Assembly: GCF_002023715.1 (NCBI RefSeq)
Contig: NZ_MAHX01000002.1
Coordinates: 1-64,000, forward strand
Direction: 5' to 3'
Origin: Elizabethkingia occulta
GTDB taxonomy: Bacteria; Bacteroidota; Bacteroidia; Flavobacteriales; Weeksellaceae
Length of the DNA stretch: 64,000 bases
Of this stretch, positions 38,330-48,149 are shown in pieces. How positions within the stretch are numbered: position 1 is the first letter of the stretch; every line of letters begins with the position of its first letter. Position numbers and translations under genes: made by a program. The notes under the pieces were generated by a model, which saw only the letters and a program-made list of their open reading frames with translations, had not been told where the DNA came from and did not search any database.

Positions 38330-39481
38330 ATGAAAAAAAATATCATTTACCTTTTATTGCTTTTGTCTTTGTTAAGTTGCCAAAAGTCCTATAAACGCTC
38401 TACTGATTATTCATACACAAAACCTATTCAACTATCCGATAGTATTAAAGTAGATTACCTATATAACACTGGAATGGATACCGTTCAAATAATAAATCTT
38501 ACAAAACTCATATTGTCAGATACTATTCCGAATATACACAGCCTACTCATACTTAAAGATAATAAGCTGGTTTATGAAAACTATTTTGCGGGAGATGATG
38601 AAATTGTGGGAAAGAAACTAGGTTATGTAGAACACGGTATTGAGGATTTGCATGACTGCCGGAGTATGTCAAAAAGTGTTACATCTGCCTGTATAGGAAT
38701 TGCTGTAAAAAAAGGACTTATTAAAAATATTGATGAATCTATTTTTCCCTATTTTAAGCAATATCAGAATGATTTCGATGAGCAAAAGAAAAAAATCACC
38801 ATTCGTCATTTACTGACTATGACAAGTGGTCTTAAGTGGAATGAAGATATTTCTTATAGAGATCCAAGAAACACAGAACTTAGAATGGATATGAGTTCTG
38901 ATCCAATTGATTTTATTTTGAGCAGACCAATGGTTTCAGAGCCCGGTGCTACATGGAATTACAATGGCGGTAATACACAATTATTGGCAGAAATAATAAA
39001 ATCAGTCAGTGGTTTAACCATAGATAAATTTGCTGAACAAGAATTATTTACCCCTCTAGGTATCAATAAATATGAATGGCTTCCGTTGGTCAAAAATATG
39101 CCTGCCGCAGCATCAGGAGTTCGATTACGTTCAAGAGATCTGCTTAAATTCGGGATGTTGTATATGAATGACGGAAAATGGAAAGATAAAGACATTTTAA
39201 ATACCGATTGGACAGAGCAATCTCTGAGTTCAGCCATAACAAGACCTTCTACAAAAGATAAAAATGCAGGATATGGTTTCCAATTTTGGACATTCAAGGA
39301 AACAATAAAAGATAAAGAAATAGAAATTCAGGAAGCTAAAGGAAAAGGTGGGCAAAGGATATTTTTTTGTAAGCCGTTAAATTTATTAGTTGTGATAACA
39401 GCAGGAAATTACAATAACTGGGAAATAAAAAATGATTCTAAAACGGTCTTATTGAAATATATAATTCCTGCGATAAAATAA
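38330..39481 (+). CDS. Beta-lactamase-family serine hydrolase lipoprotein
   Basis: The ATG at 38330 gives 383 residues with a lipoprotein signal MKKNIIYLLLLLSLLSC (lipobox LLSC). The class-C beta-lactamase/DD-peptidase fold is shown by the SxxK motif in SMSKSVTSACIG, a YxN-type motif in WNYNGGN and a C-terminal KGKGGQ in place of KTG. LTMTSGLKW is also typical. Such proteins are usually esterases or peptidases of the envelope rather than true beta-lactamases. Confidence 0.88.
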   Translation: MKKNIIYLLLLLSLLSCQKSYKRSTDYSYTKPIQLSDSIKVDYLYNTGMDTVQIINLTKLILSDTIPNIHSLLILKDNKLVYENYFAGDDEIVGKKLGYVEHGIEDLHDCRSMSKSVTSACIGIAVKKGLIKNIDESIFPYFKQYQNDFDEQKKKITIRHLLTMTSGLKWNEDISYRDPRNTELRMDMSSDPIDFILSRPMVSEPGATWNYNGGNTQLLAEIIKSVSGLTIDKFAEQELFTPLGINKYEWLPLVKNMPAAASGVRLRSRDLLKFGMLYMNDGKWKDKDILNTDWTEQSLSSAITRPSTKDKNAGYGFQFWTFKETIKDKEIEIQEAKGKGGQRIFFCKPLNLLVVITAGNYNNWEIKNDSKTVLLKYIIPAIK

Positions 39482-39547
39482 GCATCTGTTGTTGGAGTAT
39501 GAAAGGAGGATAGCAAGTAGAATTAAAAAGTTCTGATGATTATGAAG

Positions 39548-39898
<351 letters not shown>

Positions 39899-39901
39899 TA
39901 G

Positions 39902-39975
39902 TGAGCGCGACAGGATTCGAACCTGTGACCGTCTGCTTAGAAGGCAGATGCTCTATCCAGCTGAGCTACGCACCC
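39902..39975 (-). tRNA. tRNA-Arg(TCT), copy 1
   Basis: The minus strand reads GGGTGCG at the 5' end, pairing with CGCGCTC, a D-arm GCTCAGCTGGATAGAGC, anticodon loop CTTCTAA (anticodon TCT) and T-loop GTTCGAATC. CCA is not encoded. It is the last tRNA of the cluster in transcription order. Confidence 0.95.
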
Positions 39976-40017
39976 ATTGCGTATAAAAAAAGCTTTTTGA
40001 ACTAAAAAGCTTTAAAG

Positions 40018-40092
40018 TCGGGATGGCAGGATTCGAACCTGCGACCTCCTGGTCCCAAACCAGGCGCGATGACCGGACTACGCTACATCCCG
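40018..40092 (-). tRNA. tRNA-Pro(TGG), copy 1
   Basis: The minus strand reads CGGGATG at the 5' end pairing with CATCCCG. The anticodon loop TTTGGGA gives TGG, and the T-arm is GCAGGTTCGAATCCTGC. The hairpin AAAAGC...GCTTT between it and the next tRNA is a processing or terminator structure. Confidence 0.95.
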
Positions 40093-40149
40093 AGTATTTT
40101 TAAAATCTGTAAAGATTTTTACAAATGCAGAAAAAAATATTAAAAAATA

Positions 40150-40173
40150 AAAGCCTTATTAGATAAGGCTTTA
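40150..40173 (-). terminator. Inter-tRNA hairpin
   Basis: AAAGCCTTA pairs with TAAGGCTTT just after the second tRNA-Arg on the minus strand, a weaker relative of the 39873 hairpin. Confidence 0.6.
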
Positions 40174-40174
40174 G

Positions 40175-40248
40175 TGAGCGCGACAGGATTCGAACCTGTG
40201 ACCGTCTGCTTAGAAGGCAGATGCTCTATCCAGCTGAGCTACGCACCC
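40175..40248 (-). tRNA. tRNA-Arg(TCT), copy 2
   Basis: The sequence is identical to copy 1 over the whole tRNA, including anticodon TCT. Copies 1 and 2 are 273 bp apart, and the neighbouring tRNA-Pro copies are 277 bp apart, so the Pro-Arg pair is a tandem duplication. Confidence 0.95.
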
Positions 40249-40294
40249 ATTTGTAGTAAAAAAAAGCTTTTTGAACCAAAAAGCTTTTTTTAAG

Positions 40295-40369
40295 TCGGGA
40301 TGGCAGGATTCGAACCTGCGACCTCCTGGTCCCAAACCAGGCGCGATGACCGGACTACGCTACATCCCG
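40295..40369 (-). tRNA. tRNA-Pro(TGG), copy 2
   Basis: It is identical to copy 1, with anticodon TGG. The hairpin AAAAGCTTTTTG-aacc-AAAAAGCTTTTTT at about 40261-40290 lies just past its 3' end. Confidence 0.95.
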
Positions 40370-40385
40370 TATATTTTTTATTCTG

Positions 40386-40470
40386 CGGAGGGTAAGGGAT
40401 TCGAACCCTTGCGACCCTTGCGAGTCGACAGTTTAGCAAACTGCTCCGTTAACCACTCCGGCAACCCTCC
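40386..40470 (-). tRNA. tRNA-Ser(GCT)
   Basis: The 85-nt minus-strand gene has acceptor GGAGGGT/ACCCTCC, discriminator G, anticodon loop with GCT (CAGTTTGCTAAACTG), a long variable arm (CGACTCGCAAGGGTCG) and T-loop GTTCGAATC. It is first in the cluster. Its acceptor differs from the scar at 18255, so it is not that element's target. Confidence 0.95.
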
Positions 40471-40598
40471 TTTTTTTAATGATCTTTTGTTCTGCGTTTG
40501 CGAGTGCAAATATAGAACGGATTTTTGAATTTACCAAAACTTTTTTGCATTTATTTTTTGTATTTTTGACAAAATAAAAACCTTTAAAACACCTATTG

Positions 40599-41639
40599 AT
40601 GCGTAATACATTATATTTCATCGGATTAAGTGCAGTGCTTTTTTCCTGTGGTTCTTCTAAAAATGTTACCCCTCAGAAAAAAAACTTACCTGTAAATAAA
40701 AATAATACCACGAATGTTGGTGTGAAAACACAAACTCCGTCTATGCAGACACCAGTAAAACCGGCTATACAGAAAGATCATGGCGTAGAGTTTTATACAA
40801 CAAATATTGCTGACATTACAAAAAATGATAATACAGCAAGCTATGGTAGTATTGTAACAGCTAAACCACTCGGTTACCAAATTACGAAGAATTACTTTCC
40901 GGCTATAGGACAGAATTTCAGACAGCGTTATCTTATTCTTCATTATACAGCATTGGATAATGACAGATCCATTACAGCTCTAACACAAAGAGGTGTGAGT
41001 GCTCATTATTTGGTAAGTGATATCAACGATCAGGAAATCTACCAGATTGTTGACGAAAATAAAAGATCCTATCATGCAGGGGTAAGTAACTGGAGAAAAG
41101 ATTCCAATCTAAATGATACTTCTATTGGAATTGAAATTGTAAACAGTGGATTTACAACAAACGCTTCCGGTCAGAGAATATTTGCAGATTTCCCGGACTA
41201 TCAGATAAGAAAAGTAGCAGCATTGGCTAAAGATATTGTACAGCGTTATAATATTCCACCAACTAATGTCTTGGCACACTCTGATATTGCACCCGGCAGA
41301 AAGCAGGATCCGGGGCCAAAATTCCCTTGGAAGAAATTATATGATGAATACCAGATTGGGATGTGGTATGATGAAGGTACCCGCTCAGGTTTCCTTAATC
41401 AGTTAGAGACAGGAACTTTTGAATCCGATAAAAATACACCGCCATTCATTTACAAAGTACAGAGCCAGCTTCAGTCATTAGGATACCAGGTTGATTTATC
41501 CGGGCAATGGGATAACCAGACTAAATTAGTTGTTCAGTCATTCCAGTATCATTTCTGGCCGCAATTAGGAGACGGAGTTCTTGATATGGGAACTTATGCT
41601 ACTTTATTGGCTTTATTGCAAAAATATCCTTCAAAATAA
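40599..41639 (+). CDS. N-acetylmuramoyl-L-alanine amidase lipoprotein with PG-binding domain
   Basis: The ATG at 40599 gives 346 residues (an upstream TTG is ignored). MRNTLYFIGLSAVLFSC is a lipoprotein signal with lipobox LFSC. An Amidase_2 (AmiD/AmpD-like) zinc domain spans about 105-255. Its metal ligands include the histidine in YLILHYTALD and the HSDIAPGRKQDPGP end motif, and NDTSIGIEIVNSG is the family core. A C-terminal peptidoglycan-binding domain follows (VQSQLQSLGYQVDLSGQWDNQT). It probably sits on the inner face of the outer membrane and cuts the MurNAc-alanine bond of peptidoglycan fragments during recycling. Confidence 0.92.
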   Translation: MRNTLYFIGLSAVLFSCGSSKNVTPQKKNLPVNKNNTTNVGVKTQTPSMQTPVKPAIQKDHGVEFYTTNIADITKNDNTASYGSIVTAKPLGYQITKNYFPAIGQNFRQRYLILHYTALDNDRSITALTQRGVSAHYLVSDINDQEIYQIVDENKRSYHAGVSNWRKDSNLNDTSIGIEIVNSGFTTNASGQRIFADFPDYQIRKVAALAKDIVQRYNIPPTNVLAHSDIAPGRKQDPGPKFPWKKLYDEYQIGMWYDEGTRSGFLNQLETGTFESDKNTPPFIYKVQSQLQSLGYQVDLSGQWDNQTKLVVQSFQYHFWPQLGDGVLDMGTYATLLALLQKYPSK

Positions 41640-41688
41640 TCGATTGAAAAATATTTCTTTTAAGAAACATTTGATTAATATTTTTCTT

Positions 41689-41728
41689 AATTCCTGCTTC
41701 TGAACATAAGGAGTAGGAATTTTTTTTC
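41689..41728 (+). terminator. Terminator after the amidase gene
   Basis: AATTCCT (41689-41695) pairs with AGGAATT (41715-41721) around a partly paired loop; an eight-T tract follows. Confidence 0.7.
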
Positions 41729-41805
41729 GTAATTGATTTATTATAAATGATTTTTTTCTAATCCAATATATTTGGTTTAACTTTAAAGTTTAAAATTTTT
41801 GAATA

Positions 41806-43209
41806 ATGAATGATTACAGAATTGAAAGTGATCTGATAGGTGAACTAAAGGTTCCGGTAAATGCATACTATGGAGTACAGACGCAGAGAGCGATAGATAA
41901 TTTTAAAATTTCCAATGATCATTTATCAGATCATCCGGAGTTTATTAAAGCTTTTGCTTTCGTTAAAAAAGCAGCGGCTCAGACTAATTTTGAATTAGGA
42001 CTTTTAGATGAGATCATCAATAAAAATATTGCAATAGCTTGTGATGAGATTGTTGCCGGAAAAATGCACGAACAATTTCCAACGGATATGATCCAGGGAG
42101 GTGCAGGAACATCCATGAACATGAATGCGAATGAAGTAATTGCAAACAGAGCTTTGGAGCTTATGGGACACCAGAAGGGTGAATACCAGTTCTGTTCTCC
42201 AAACGATCATGTAAACCTTTCTCAGTCTACTAATGATGCTTATCCTACCGCAATCCGTATAGCATTATACAATTTGAACAAGACCTTGGTGGAACGTTTG
42301 GAATTATTGATACAATCATTTAGAAAAAAGGCAGATGATCTGAAAGATGTGATCAAAATGGGACGTACGCAGCTACAGGATGCTGTACCTATGACAATGG
42401 GGCAGGAGTTTAATGCTTTTGCCAATACTCTTCAGGAAGAAATTGCCCGTCTGAATACAAATGCAGATTTGTTCCTGGAAACCAATATGGGGGCAACAGC
42501 AATTGGTACAGGGCTAAATGCTCATCCTGATTATGCAACAAAATGTACAGAGAACTTAGCTAAGATTTCAGGGGCTGACGTTGTATTAGCTTCCGACCTT
42601 GTAGAAGCAACACCAGATACAGGAGCTTATGTAATCTATTCTTCAGCAATGAAAAGAATGGCAGTGAAACTTTCTAAGATTTGTAACGACCTTAGATTAT
42701 TAGCTTCAGGCCCAAGAGCTGGTTTCTATGAAATTAATTTACCAAAAATGCAGCCGGGATCTTCTATTATGCCTGGGAAAGTAAATCCGGTAATTCCGGA
42801 AGTGGTAAATCAGGTTTGCTTCAAAGTTATTGGTAATGATCTTACTGTAACCTTTGCAGCAGAGGCTGGTCAGTTACAGCTTAATGTTATGGAGCCTGTT
42901 CTTACACAGTCAATCATGGAGTCTATTCGTTTTCTGAAAAATGCTATGGATACGCTTCGTGAGAAGTGTATAGACGGAATAACAGCCAATAAAGAAATCT
43001 GCCTGAATATGGTGAAAAACAGCATTGGTATCGTTACAGCACTTAATCCATATATAGGATATAAAAATAGTACTAAGATTGCTAAAGAAGCTTTAGATAC
43101 AGGTAAGAGCGTATACGATCTGGTATTAGAGCATGAATTATTGAGCAAAGAAAAATTAGATGAGATTTTAGCACCCGAGAATATGCTGAATCCACACGCG
43201 AAATTCTAA
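41806..43209 (+). CDS. aspA: Aspartate ammonia-lyase
   Basis: The 467-residue enzyme belongs to the fumarase/aspartase superfamily, with signature [11 protein letters not shown] and catalytic loop typical of aspartases. N-terminal [20 protein letters not shown] and TGTGLNAHP-like [12 protein letters not shown] fit AspA rather than fumarase C. It converts aspartate to fumarate and ammonia in the cytoplasm, feeding amino-acid carbon into the TCA cycle, which suits an organism rich in peptidases. It is flanked by terminators on both sides, so it is a single-gene unit. Confidence 0.92.
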   Translation: MNDYRIESDLIGELKVPVNAYYGVQTQRAIDNFKISNDHLSDHPEFIKAFAFVKKAAAQTNFELGLLDEIINKNIAIACDEIVAGKMHEQFPTDMIQGGAGTSMNMNANEVIANRALELMGHQKGEYQFCSPNDHVNLSQSTNDAYPTAIRIALYNLNKTLVERLELLIQSFRKKADDLKDVIKMGRTQLQDAVPMTMGQEFNAFANTLQEEIARLNTNADLFLETNMGATAIGTGLNAHPDYATKCTENLAKISGADVVLASDLVEATPDTGAYVIYSSAMKRMAVKLSKICNDLRLLASGPRAGFYEINLPKMQPGSSIMPGKVNPVIPEVVNQVCFKVIGNDLTVTFAAEAGQLQLNVMEPVLTQSIMESIRFLKNAMDTLREKCIDGITANKEICLNMVKNSIGIVTALNPYIGYKNSTKIAKEALDTGKSVYDLVLEHELLSKEKLDEILAPENMLNPHAKF

Positions 43210-43230
43210 TATAAAGTAATGTTGATAAAT

Positions 43231-43253
43231 AAAGAGGAGTATTGCTCCTCTTT
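43231..43253 (+). terminator. Terminator of aspA
   Basis: AAAGAGGAG and CTCCTCTTT form a 9-bp stem with a five-base loop 21 bases after the aspA stop. Confidence 0.85.
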
Positions 43254-43286
43254 GTTTTAAATATATATTTTCATAAAAAATACTAT

Positions 43287-46202
43287 ATGAGAAAAATAGT
43301 ATCTACACTTTCCTTAGTTTTGTTGATGAATATGATGAACGCACAAGATTTTAAAATACAGACATTAAAAGATAATAATGGTTATACTTATGAAACGGTA
43401 AACAACGATCCGGATCATGTAAGAGTGTATACCCTTAAAAATGGTCTGAAAGTATATCTGGCTAAGAATACAGATGCACCGAGAATCCAAACCTATATTC
43501 CTGTACGTACAGGTTCCAATAATGACCCTTCAGATAATACCGGTTTAGCTCATTATTTAGAGCATATGGTATTTAAAGGAACTTCAAAACTCGGGACCAA
43601 AGACTGGACTAAAGAAAAAGTTTTGATTCAGCAGATATCAGATCTTTATGAAGCACACAAGGCAGAGAAAGATCCTGCTAAAAAAAGAGAAATCTATAAG
43701 AAAATAGATGCTGTTTCCCGGGAAGCTTCCAAATATGCAATTGCAAATGAATACGACAAAGCTACTTCTTCTATCGGAGCTACCGGAACCAATGCACATA
43801 CGTGGTTAGACGAAACAGTTTATAAAAATAACATCCCCAACAACGAGTTGGAAAAATGGTTCAAAATTGAGAAAGAACGTTTTTCTGGATTAGTGCTTAG
43901 GTTATTTCATACGGAGCTGGAAGCTGTTTATGAAGAGTATAACCGTGCGCAGGATAATGACGGTAGACTTGTAAATTATGAACTGATGAGTGCTTTGTTT
44001 CCGAAACACCCAAATGGACAACAGACAACCATCGGAACAGCAGAACACCTGAAGAATCCTTCAATGGTAGCCATCAATAAATATTTCGATACGTACTATG
44101 TGCCCAATAATATGGCGGTTGTACTGGTAGGAGATATTGATTTTGATAAAACTATTGCACTGGCAGACAAATATTTTGGGACTTTCCAATATAAAGAATT
44201 GCCAATGAAGAAGATGGTTTCGGAAGAACCAATGACTAAAATTGTTGAAAAAACAGTAAAAAGTCCTACTACGCCGAGACTTCAAATGGCATGGAGAACA
44301 GACAGCTACGGTTCTAACGAATCCCATCTGGCAGAAATAACAGCACAGATTCTTAGCAATAGTGGGGAAGCAGGACTTTTGGATACCAATGTCAATCAGC
44401 AGCAGAAAGCACTGCGTGCAGTAGCTTATAACTCTCCGCTAAAAACCTATGGATACTTCACTATGGTTATTGTCCCTAAAGAAGGGCAAAATATGCAGGA
44501 GGCAAAACAATTGCTGCTGCAACAAATAGATCTTATTAAAAAAGGAGAATTTCCGGACTGGATGATTCCTTCAATTATAGAGGATATGAAACTCTCCAGA
44601 ATGAGACAACTGGAAACAGCCGACGGATTAGCAACTAATCTTTATGATGCTTATATCAAAGGTAGAAGTTGGGATCAGGAACTGAATGAAATCAATGAAT
44701 ATTCTAAGATTACAAAAGACGACATTGTAAAGTTTGCCAACGATTTCTTTAAAGACAATTATGTTGTTGTTTACAAAGAGAAAGGTATAAATGATAAATT
44801 AGTCAGAGTAGAAAATCCTGGTATTACACCAATTCAGCTGAACAAAGATTCACAGTCACCTTTTCTTAAAGAAATCATTTCTGAAAAAGTTTCAGATATT
44901 GCTCCGGTATTTGTAGACTTCAAAAAAGAAATCAAAGAAACCACAGTTAAAAATGTAAAACTGAGTTATATTCAGAATAAAACAAATGATATAGCACAGA
45001 TGAACTATATCTTTAACCTTGGGACTGATAACGATAAGGAATTGGGATTAGCGCTAAGTGTATTGGAATATCTGGGAACAGATAAATATACTCCGGAGCA
45101 ATTAAAGGCTGAATTCTATAAAATAGGTATCTCTTACAATCTTCAGATTGGTGCAGACAGAATTAATGTTTCACTTTCTGGACCAGAGAAAAATATAGGA
45201 AAAGGTCTTGCTTTAGTAAACCACTGGATTCAGAATGTAAAACCAGATCAGGAGATCTATAATAAAACGGTAAAAACAATCCTGGAAGGACGTGAAATAG
45301 CGAAGAAAGATAAAGCCCGAATTATGGCTGCTTTGAGTAACTACGCTAAGTTCGGAACCGATTCAAGATTCAGGGATGTTATTTCCAAAGAACGCCTTAC
45401 TGCCATAAAAGCAGAGGAAATCACGAATAAAATAAAATCTCTTGCAAAATATCCATACGAACTATTCTTCTATGGTAAAGACCTTAATGCTTTTGAGAAA
45501 GAAGTAAGCAGTTATATACAAAAAGCAAGTCTGAAATATCCTGAGGCTAAAGTATATCCTGAATTGCCAACCGGTGGACAGGTATATTTTACAAACTATG
45601 ATATGGTACAAATGGAGATGAGCAAAATTGGCCGTGGAGAAGAAATCAAGCCTGCTAATTTTGGTAAAATCAATGTTTTCAATGAGTATTTTGGCAGAGG
45701 CTTATCATCTATTGTATTTCAGGAAATCCGTGAGTCACGTTCATTGGCATATTCTGCTTATGTAAACTATGCTTATCCAGATGAACTGAAGAAACACGAT
45801 TATGTAACAACTTATGTCGGAACACAAGCTAATAAGCTGCCACAGGCAATTTCCGCAATGAATGAGTTGATGGAGGAGCTTCCACAAATTCAGGTACAGT
45901 TTGACAATGCTAAAGGATCTGCACTAAAGCAGATTGCTTCTAACAGAATTACCAAGCGTAATATCTATTTCAACTACCTTAGAATGAAGAAGCTGGGGAT
46001 TGACTATGATGTCCGTAAAGATATCTACAATGAAGTGAAAGATCTTACTTTACCTCAGTTATCCAATTTCTATAATACAGAAGTTAAACCTGTTAACTTT
46101 AATACAGCTATTATCGGTAAGAAAGAAAATCTGGATATGAATGCAATTAATAAACTGGGCACATTCCGGGAAGTAAGCCTGGAAGAAATCTTTGGTTATT
46201 AA
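43287..46202 (+). CDS. M16-family zinc metallopeptidase, two-domain, secreted
   Basis: I start at the ATG at 43287. The frame opens further up at 43242, but that would cross the aspA terminator end and lacks a signal peptide. The 971-residue product has signal MRKIVSTLSLVLLMNMMNAQ. The inverted zinc motif HxxEH is HYLEH (H89, E92, H93), with the third ligand in HTELEAVYEEYNRAQ. A second, non-catalytic M16 domain fills the C-terminal half (GRGLSSIVFQEIRESRSLAYSAY). It digests peptides in the periplasm or outside. Confidence 0.93.
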   Translation: MRKIVSTLSLVLLMNMMNAQDFKIQTLKDNNGYTYETVNNDPDHVRVYTLKNGLKVYLAKNTDAPRIQTYIPVRTGSNNDPSDNTGLAHYLEHMVFKGTSKLGTKDWTKEKVLIQQISDLYEAHKAEKDPAKKREIYKKIDAVSREASKYAIANEYDKATSSIGATGTNAHTWLDETVYKNNIPNNELEKWFKIEKERFSGLVLRLFHTELEAVYEEYNRAQDNDGRLVNYELMSALFPKHPNGQQTTIGTAEHLKNPSMVAINKYFDTYYVPNNMAVVLVGDIDFDKTIALADKYFGTFQYKELPMKKMVSEEPMTKIVEKTVKSPTTPRLQMAWRTDSYGSNESHLAEITAQILSNSGEAGLLDTNVNQQQKALRAVAYNSPLKTYGYFTMVIVPKEGQNMQEAKQLLLQQIDLIKKGEFPDWMIPSIIEDMKLSRMRQLETADGLATNLYDAYIKGRSWDQELNEINEYSKITKDDIVKFANDFFKDNYVVVYKEKGINDKLVRVENPGITPIQLNKDSQSPFLKEIISEKVSDIAPVFVDFKKEIKETTVKNVKLSYIQNKTNDIAQMNYIFNLGTDNDKELGLALSVLEYLGTDKYTPEQLKAEFYKIGISYNLQIGADRINVSLSGPEKNIGKGLALVNHWIQNVKPDQEIYNKTVKTILEGREIAKKDKARIMAALSNYAKFGTDSRFRDVISKERLTAIKAEEITNKIKSLAKYPYELFFYGKDLNAFEKEVSSYIQKASLKYPEAKVYPELPTGGQVYFTNYDMVQMEMSKIGRGEEIKPANFGKINVFNEYFGRGLSSIVFQEIRESRSLAYSAYVNYAYPDELKKHDYVTTYVGTQANKLPQAISAMNELMEELPQIQVQFDNAKGSALKQIASNRITKRNIYFNYLRMKKLGIDYDVRKDIYNEVKDLTLPQLSNFYNTEVKPVNFNTAIIGKKENLDMNAINKLGTFREVSLEEIFGY

Positions 46203-46218
46203 AAATATAAAAATGAAG

Positions 46219-46243
46219 ATCCGGGAAACTTTCCGGATTTTTA
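46219..46243 (+). terminator. Terminator of the M16 peptidase gene
   Basis: ATCCGG (46219-46224) pairs with CCGGAT (46233-46238), then T-rich sequence. A second, longer hairpin ending in TGAGGTTTTTT lies at about 46278-46312. Confidence 0.75.
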
Positions 46244-46455
46244 TTGAAAATTAAACACGACTTTCGGTATTTAAAAACCTCATAGACTATTATAGCCTGT
46301 GAGGTTTTTTATATCTATCCGGTTTACTACAAGTTATCATGTCTGTATCACTTTTGAAGTAGAGACTAATATGACGTTTAAATAGTTTAAACACGGATTT
46401 TACTGCCTAAAAACCTTAATTTTTTCTTAAAATTAGGCACCGTATTTTTTTGAAA

Positions 46456-47982
46456 ATGGCTATATTCGGGACCATAAAAAACGATATGCAAATATACGAA
46501 GCGATTTCTGTTGGGCTGTATCTGTTGTTAATGATAGGTATCGGCGTATATTCTTATAAAAAATCAACAAGCAATTCCGAGGAATTTTTAATTGGAGGAA
46601 GGAAAATGGGAGCGGCTGTAACGGCACTTTCAGCCGGAGCAGCCGATATGAGTGGCTGGCTACTGATGGGCGTTCCGGGTGCTATGTATTTATCAGGAAT
46701 TTCCAGTTCCTGGATTGCTATAGGACTTACTACCGGAGCATTTCTTAATTATATTATTGTAGCACCGCGGCTAAGGATTTATACGGAAGTTGCTCAGAAT
46801 GCGATTACATTACCTGTCTTTTTTGAAAACAGGTTTAAAAATAAAAATCACCTTCTGAAAGTTACTTCCTCAATTTTTATTCTGGTCTTTTTTACATTGT
46901 ATACTTCCGCGGGTATGGTTTCCGGAGGTAAATTGTTTGAATCGGCTTTTGGAATTGACTATACTGTAGGCTTATTACTAACCAGCCTGGTTGTTGTGTT
47001 GTATACATTTCTGGGCGGTTTCCTTGCCGTAAGCCTTACCGATTTTGTACAGGGAACTATTATGGTATTAGCCTTAGTTATCGTACCTATTGTAGCGATT
47101 TCACAAATCGGAAGTATAGGTGAGACTTTTTCTCTTATCAAAACCAAAGACCCTAAATATTTAGATTTGTTCAGAGGGACAACCACTATTAGTATTGTTT
47201 CTCTATTAGCATGGGGACTTGGATATTGCGGACAGCCACACATTCTGGTGCGTTTTATGGCGATAGACAAACCAAAAGATCTAGTTAAGGCCAGAAGAAT
47301 AGGAATTACATGGATGATCTTTACTGTTGCCGGAGCATTAGCAATTGGTTTAATCGGGATTGCTTACCTGCAAAAGTTTGATATTGATACAATGATGAAG
47401 TTTGATGGTTCCAAAACCGAAGCAGAAACTATTTTTATTTATTTTTCCCGTATTCTGTTCCATCCGCTTATTGCAGGATTTTTATTAACAGCAATTCTTG
47501 CAGCGGTTATGAGTACCATTTCTTCTCAATTGTTAGTAACATCCAGTTCATTAACTGAAGATATTTATAAAGCTTTTCTGAATAAAAATGCAACACCAAA
47601 ACAACTCCTACTTACCAGCAGACTTTCAGTTCTGTTAGTAGCTGTGGTTGCAGTGCTTTTGTCTCTTAATCCTAAAGATAGTATTCTTAATCTTGTGGGG
47701 AATGCATGGGCAGGTTTTGGTTCCGCTTTCGGACCTTTAATTTTGTTGTCCCTTCTCTGGAAAAAAACAACTTGGCAGGGAGGTCTTGCAGGTATGTTGG
47801 TTGGAGGAATTACAGTATTGGCCTGGGTGTATATCCAGCATCCTTTTAAAGACTGGTACGAAATGATTCCTGGCTTTATCTTGTCATTGTTAACCAATCT
47901 CGTAGTTTCTACATTAACTTACAAACCAGATGAGGTTATTGAAAGTGAATTTGAAGAAGTGAATAAAATTATGCAGGAATAA
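46456..47982 (+). CDS. putP: Sodium/proline symporter
   Basis: The product has about 13 membrane segments of the SSS family. It shows the PutP hallmarks: GGRKMGAAVTALSAGAADMSGWLLMGVPGAMYLSG near the N-terminus, LGGFLAVSLTDFVQG, GYCGQPHILVRFMAIDKP and AILAAVMSTISSQLLVTSS. It imports proline with sodium across the inner membrane. The start is uncertain: the ATG at 46456 is only a few bases past a possible T-rich -7 box (around 46443-46452), so the ATG at 46486 (MQIYEAISVG) may be the true one. Confidence 0.92.
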   Translation: MAIFGTIKNDMQIYEAISVGLYLLLMIGIGVYSYKKSTSNSEEFLIGGRKMGAAVTALSAGAADMSGWLLMGVPGAMYLSGISSSWIAIGLTTGAFLNYIIVAPRLRIYTEVAQNAITLPVFFENRFKNKNHLLKVTSSIFILVFFTLYTSAGMVSGGKLFESAFGIDYTVGLLLTSLVVVLYTFLGGFLAVSLTDFVQGTIMVLALVIVPIVAISQIGSIGETFSLIKTKDPKYLDLFRGTTTISIVSLLAWGLGYCGQPHILVRFMAIDKPKDLVKARRIGITWMIFTVAGALAIGLIGIAYLQKFDIDTMMKFDGSKTEAETIFIYFSRILFHPLIAGFLLTAILAAVMSTISSQLLVTSSSLTEDIYKAFLNKNATPKQLLLTSRLSVLLVAVVAVLLSLNPKDSILNLVGNAWAGFGSAFGPLILLSLLWKKTTWQGGLAGMLVGGITVLAWVYIQHPFKDWYEMIPGFILSLLTNLVVSTLTYKPDEVIESEFEEVNKIMQE

Positions 47983-48003
47983 TAAATAACTGTAGAATAA
48001 CAT

Positions 48004-48058
48004 AAAATAACCAGAGGGAAATAGTAATTTTAAGACAAATCCCCCTGGTTATTTTATT
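48004..48058 (+). terminator. Terminator of putP
   Basis: AAAATAACCAG (48004-48014) pairs with CTGGTTATTTT (48045-48055), with GGG/CCC continuing inside. Confidence 0.8.
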
Positions 48059-48149
48059 TTTGTATCATGTTTTTATTATCTCATTTTGAGACAATTTAAA
48101 AATTTATTACATTTACATTATTAATAATTATAAAGTAAAAACGATAGCT

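Noticed and set aside
40386-40470. tRNA-Ser(GCT) as the source of the scar at 18255
   Set aside because: Its 3' end is CCCTTACCCTCCGCA, whereas the scar reads CCTCACTCTCCGCA, so another tRNA-Ser must be the source.
40271-40528. ORFs across the tRNA cluster
   Set aside because: They are translations of tRNA genes (GFEP-, FEPLRP-like strings), not proteins.
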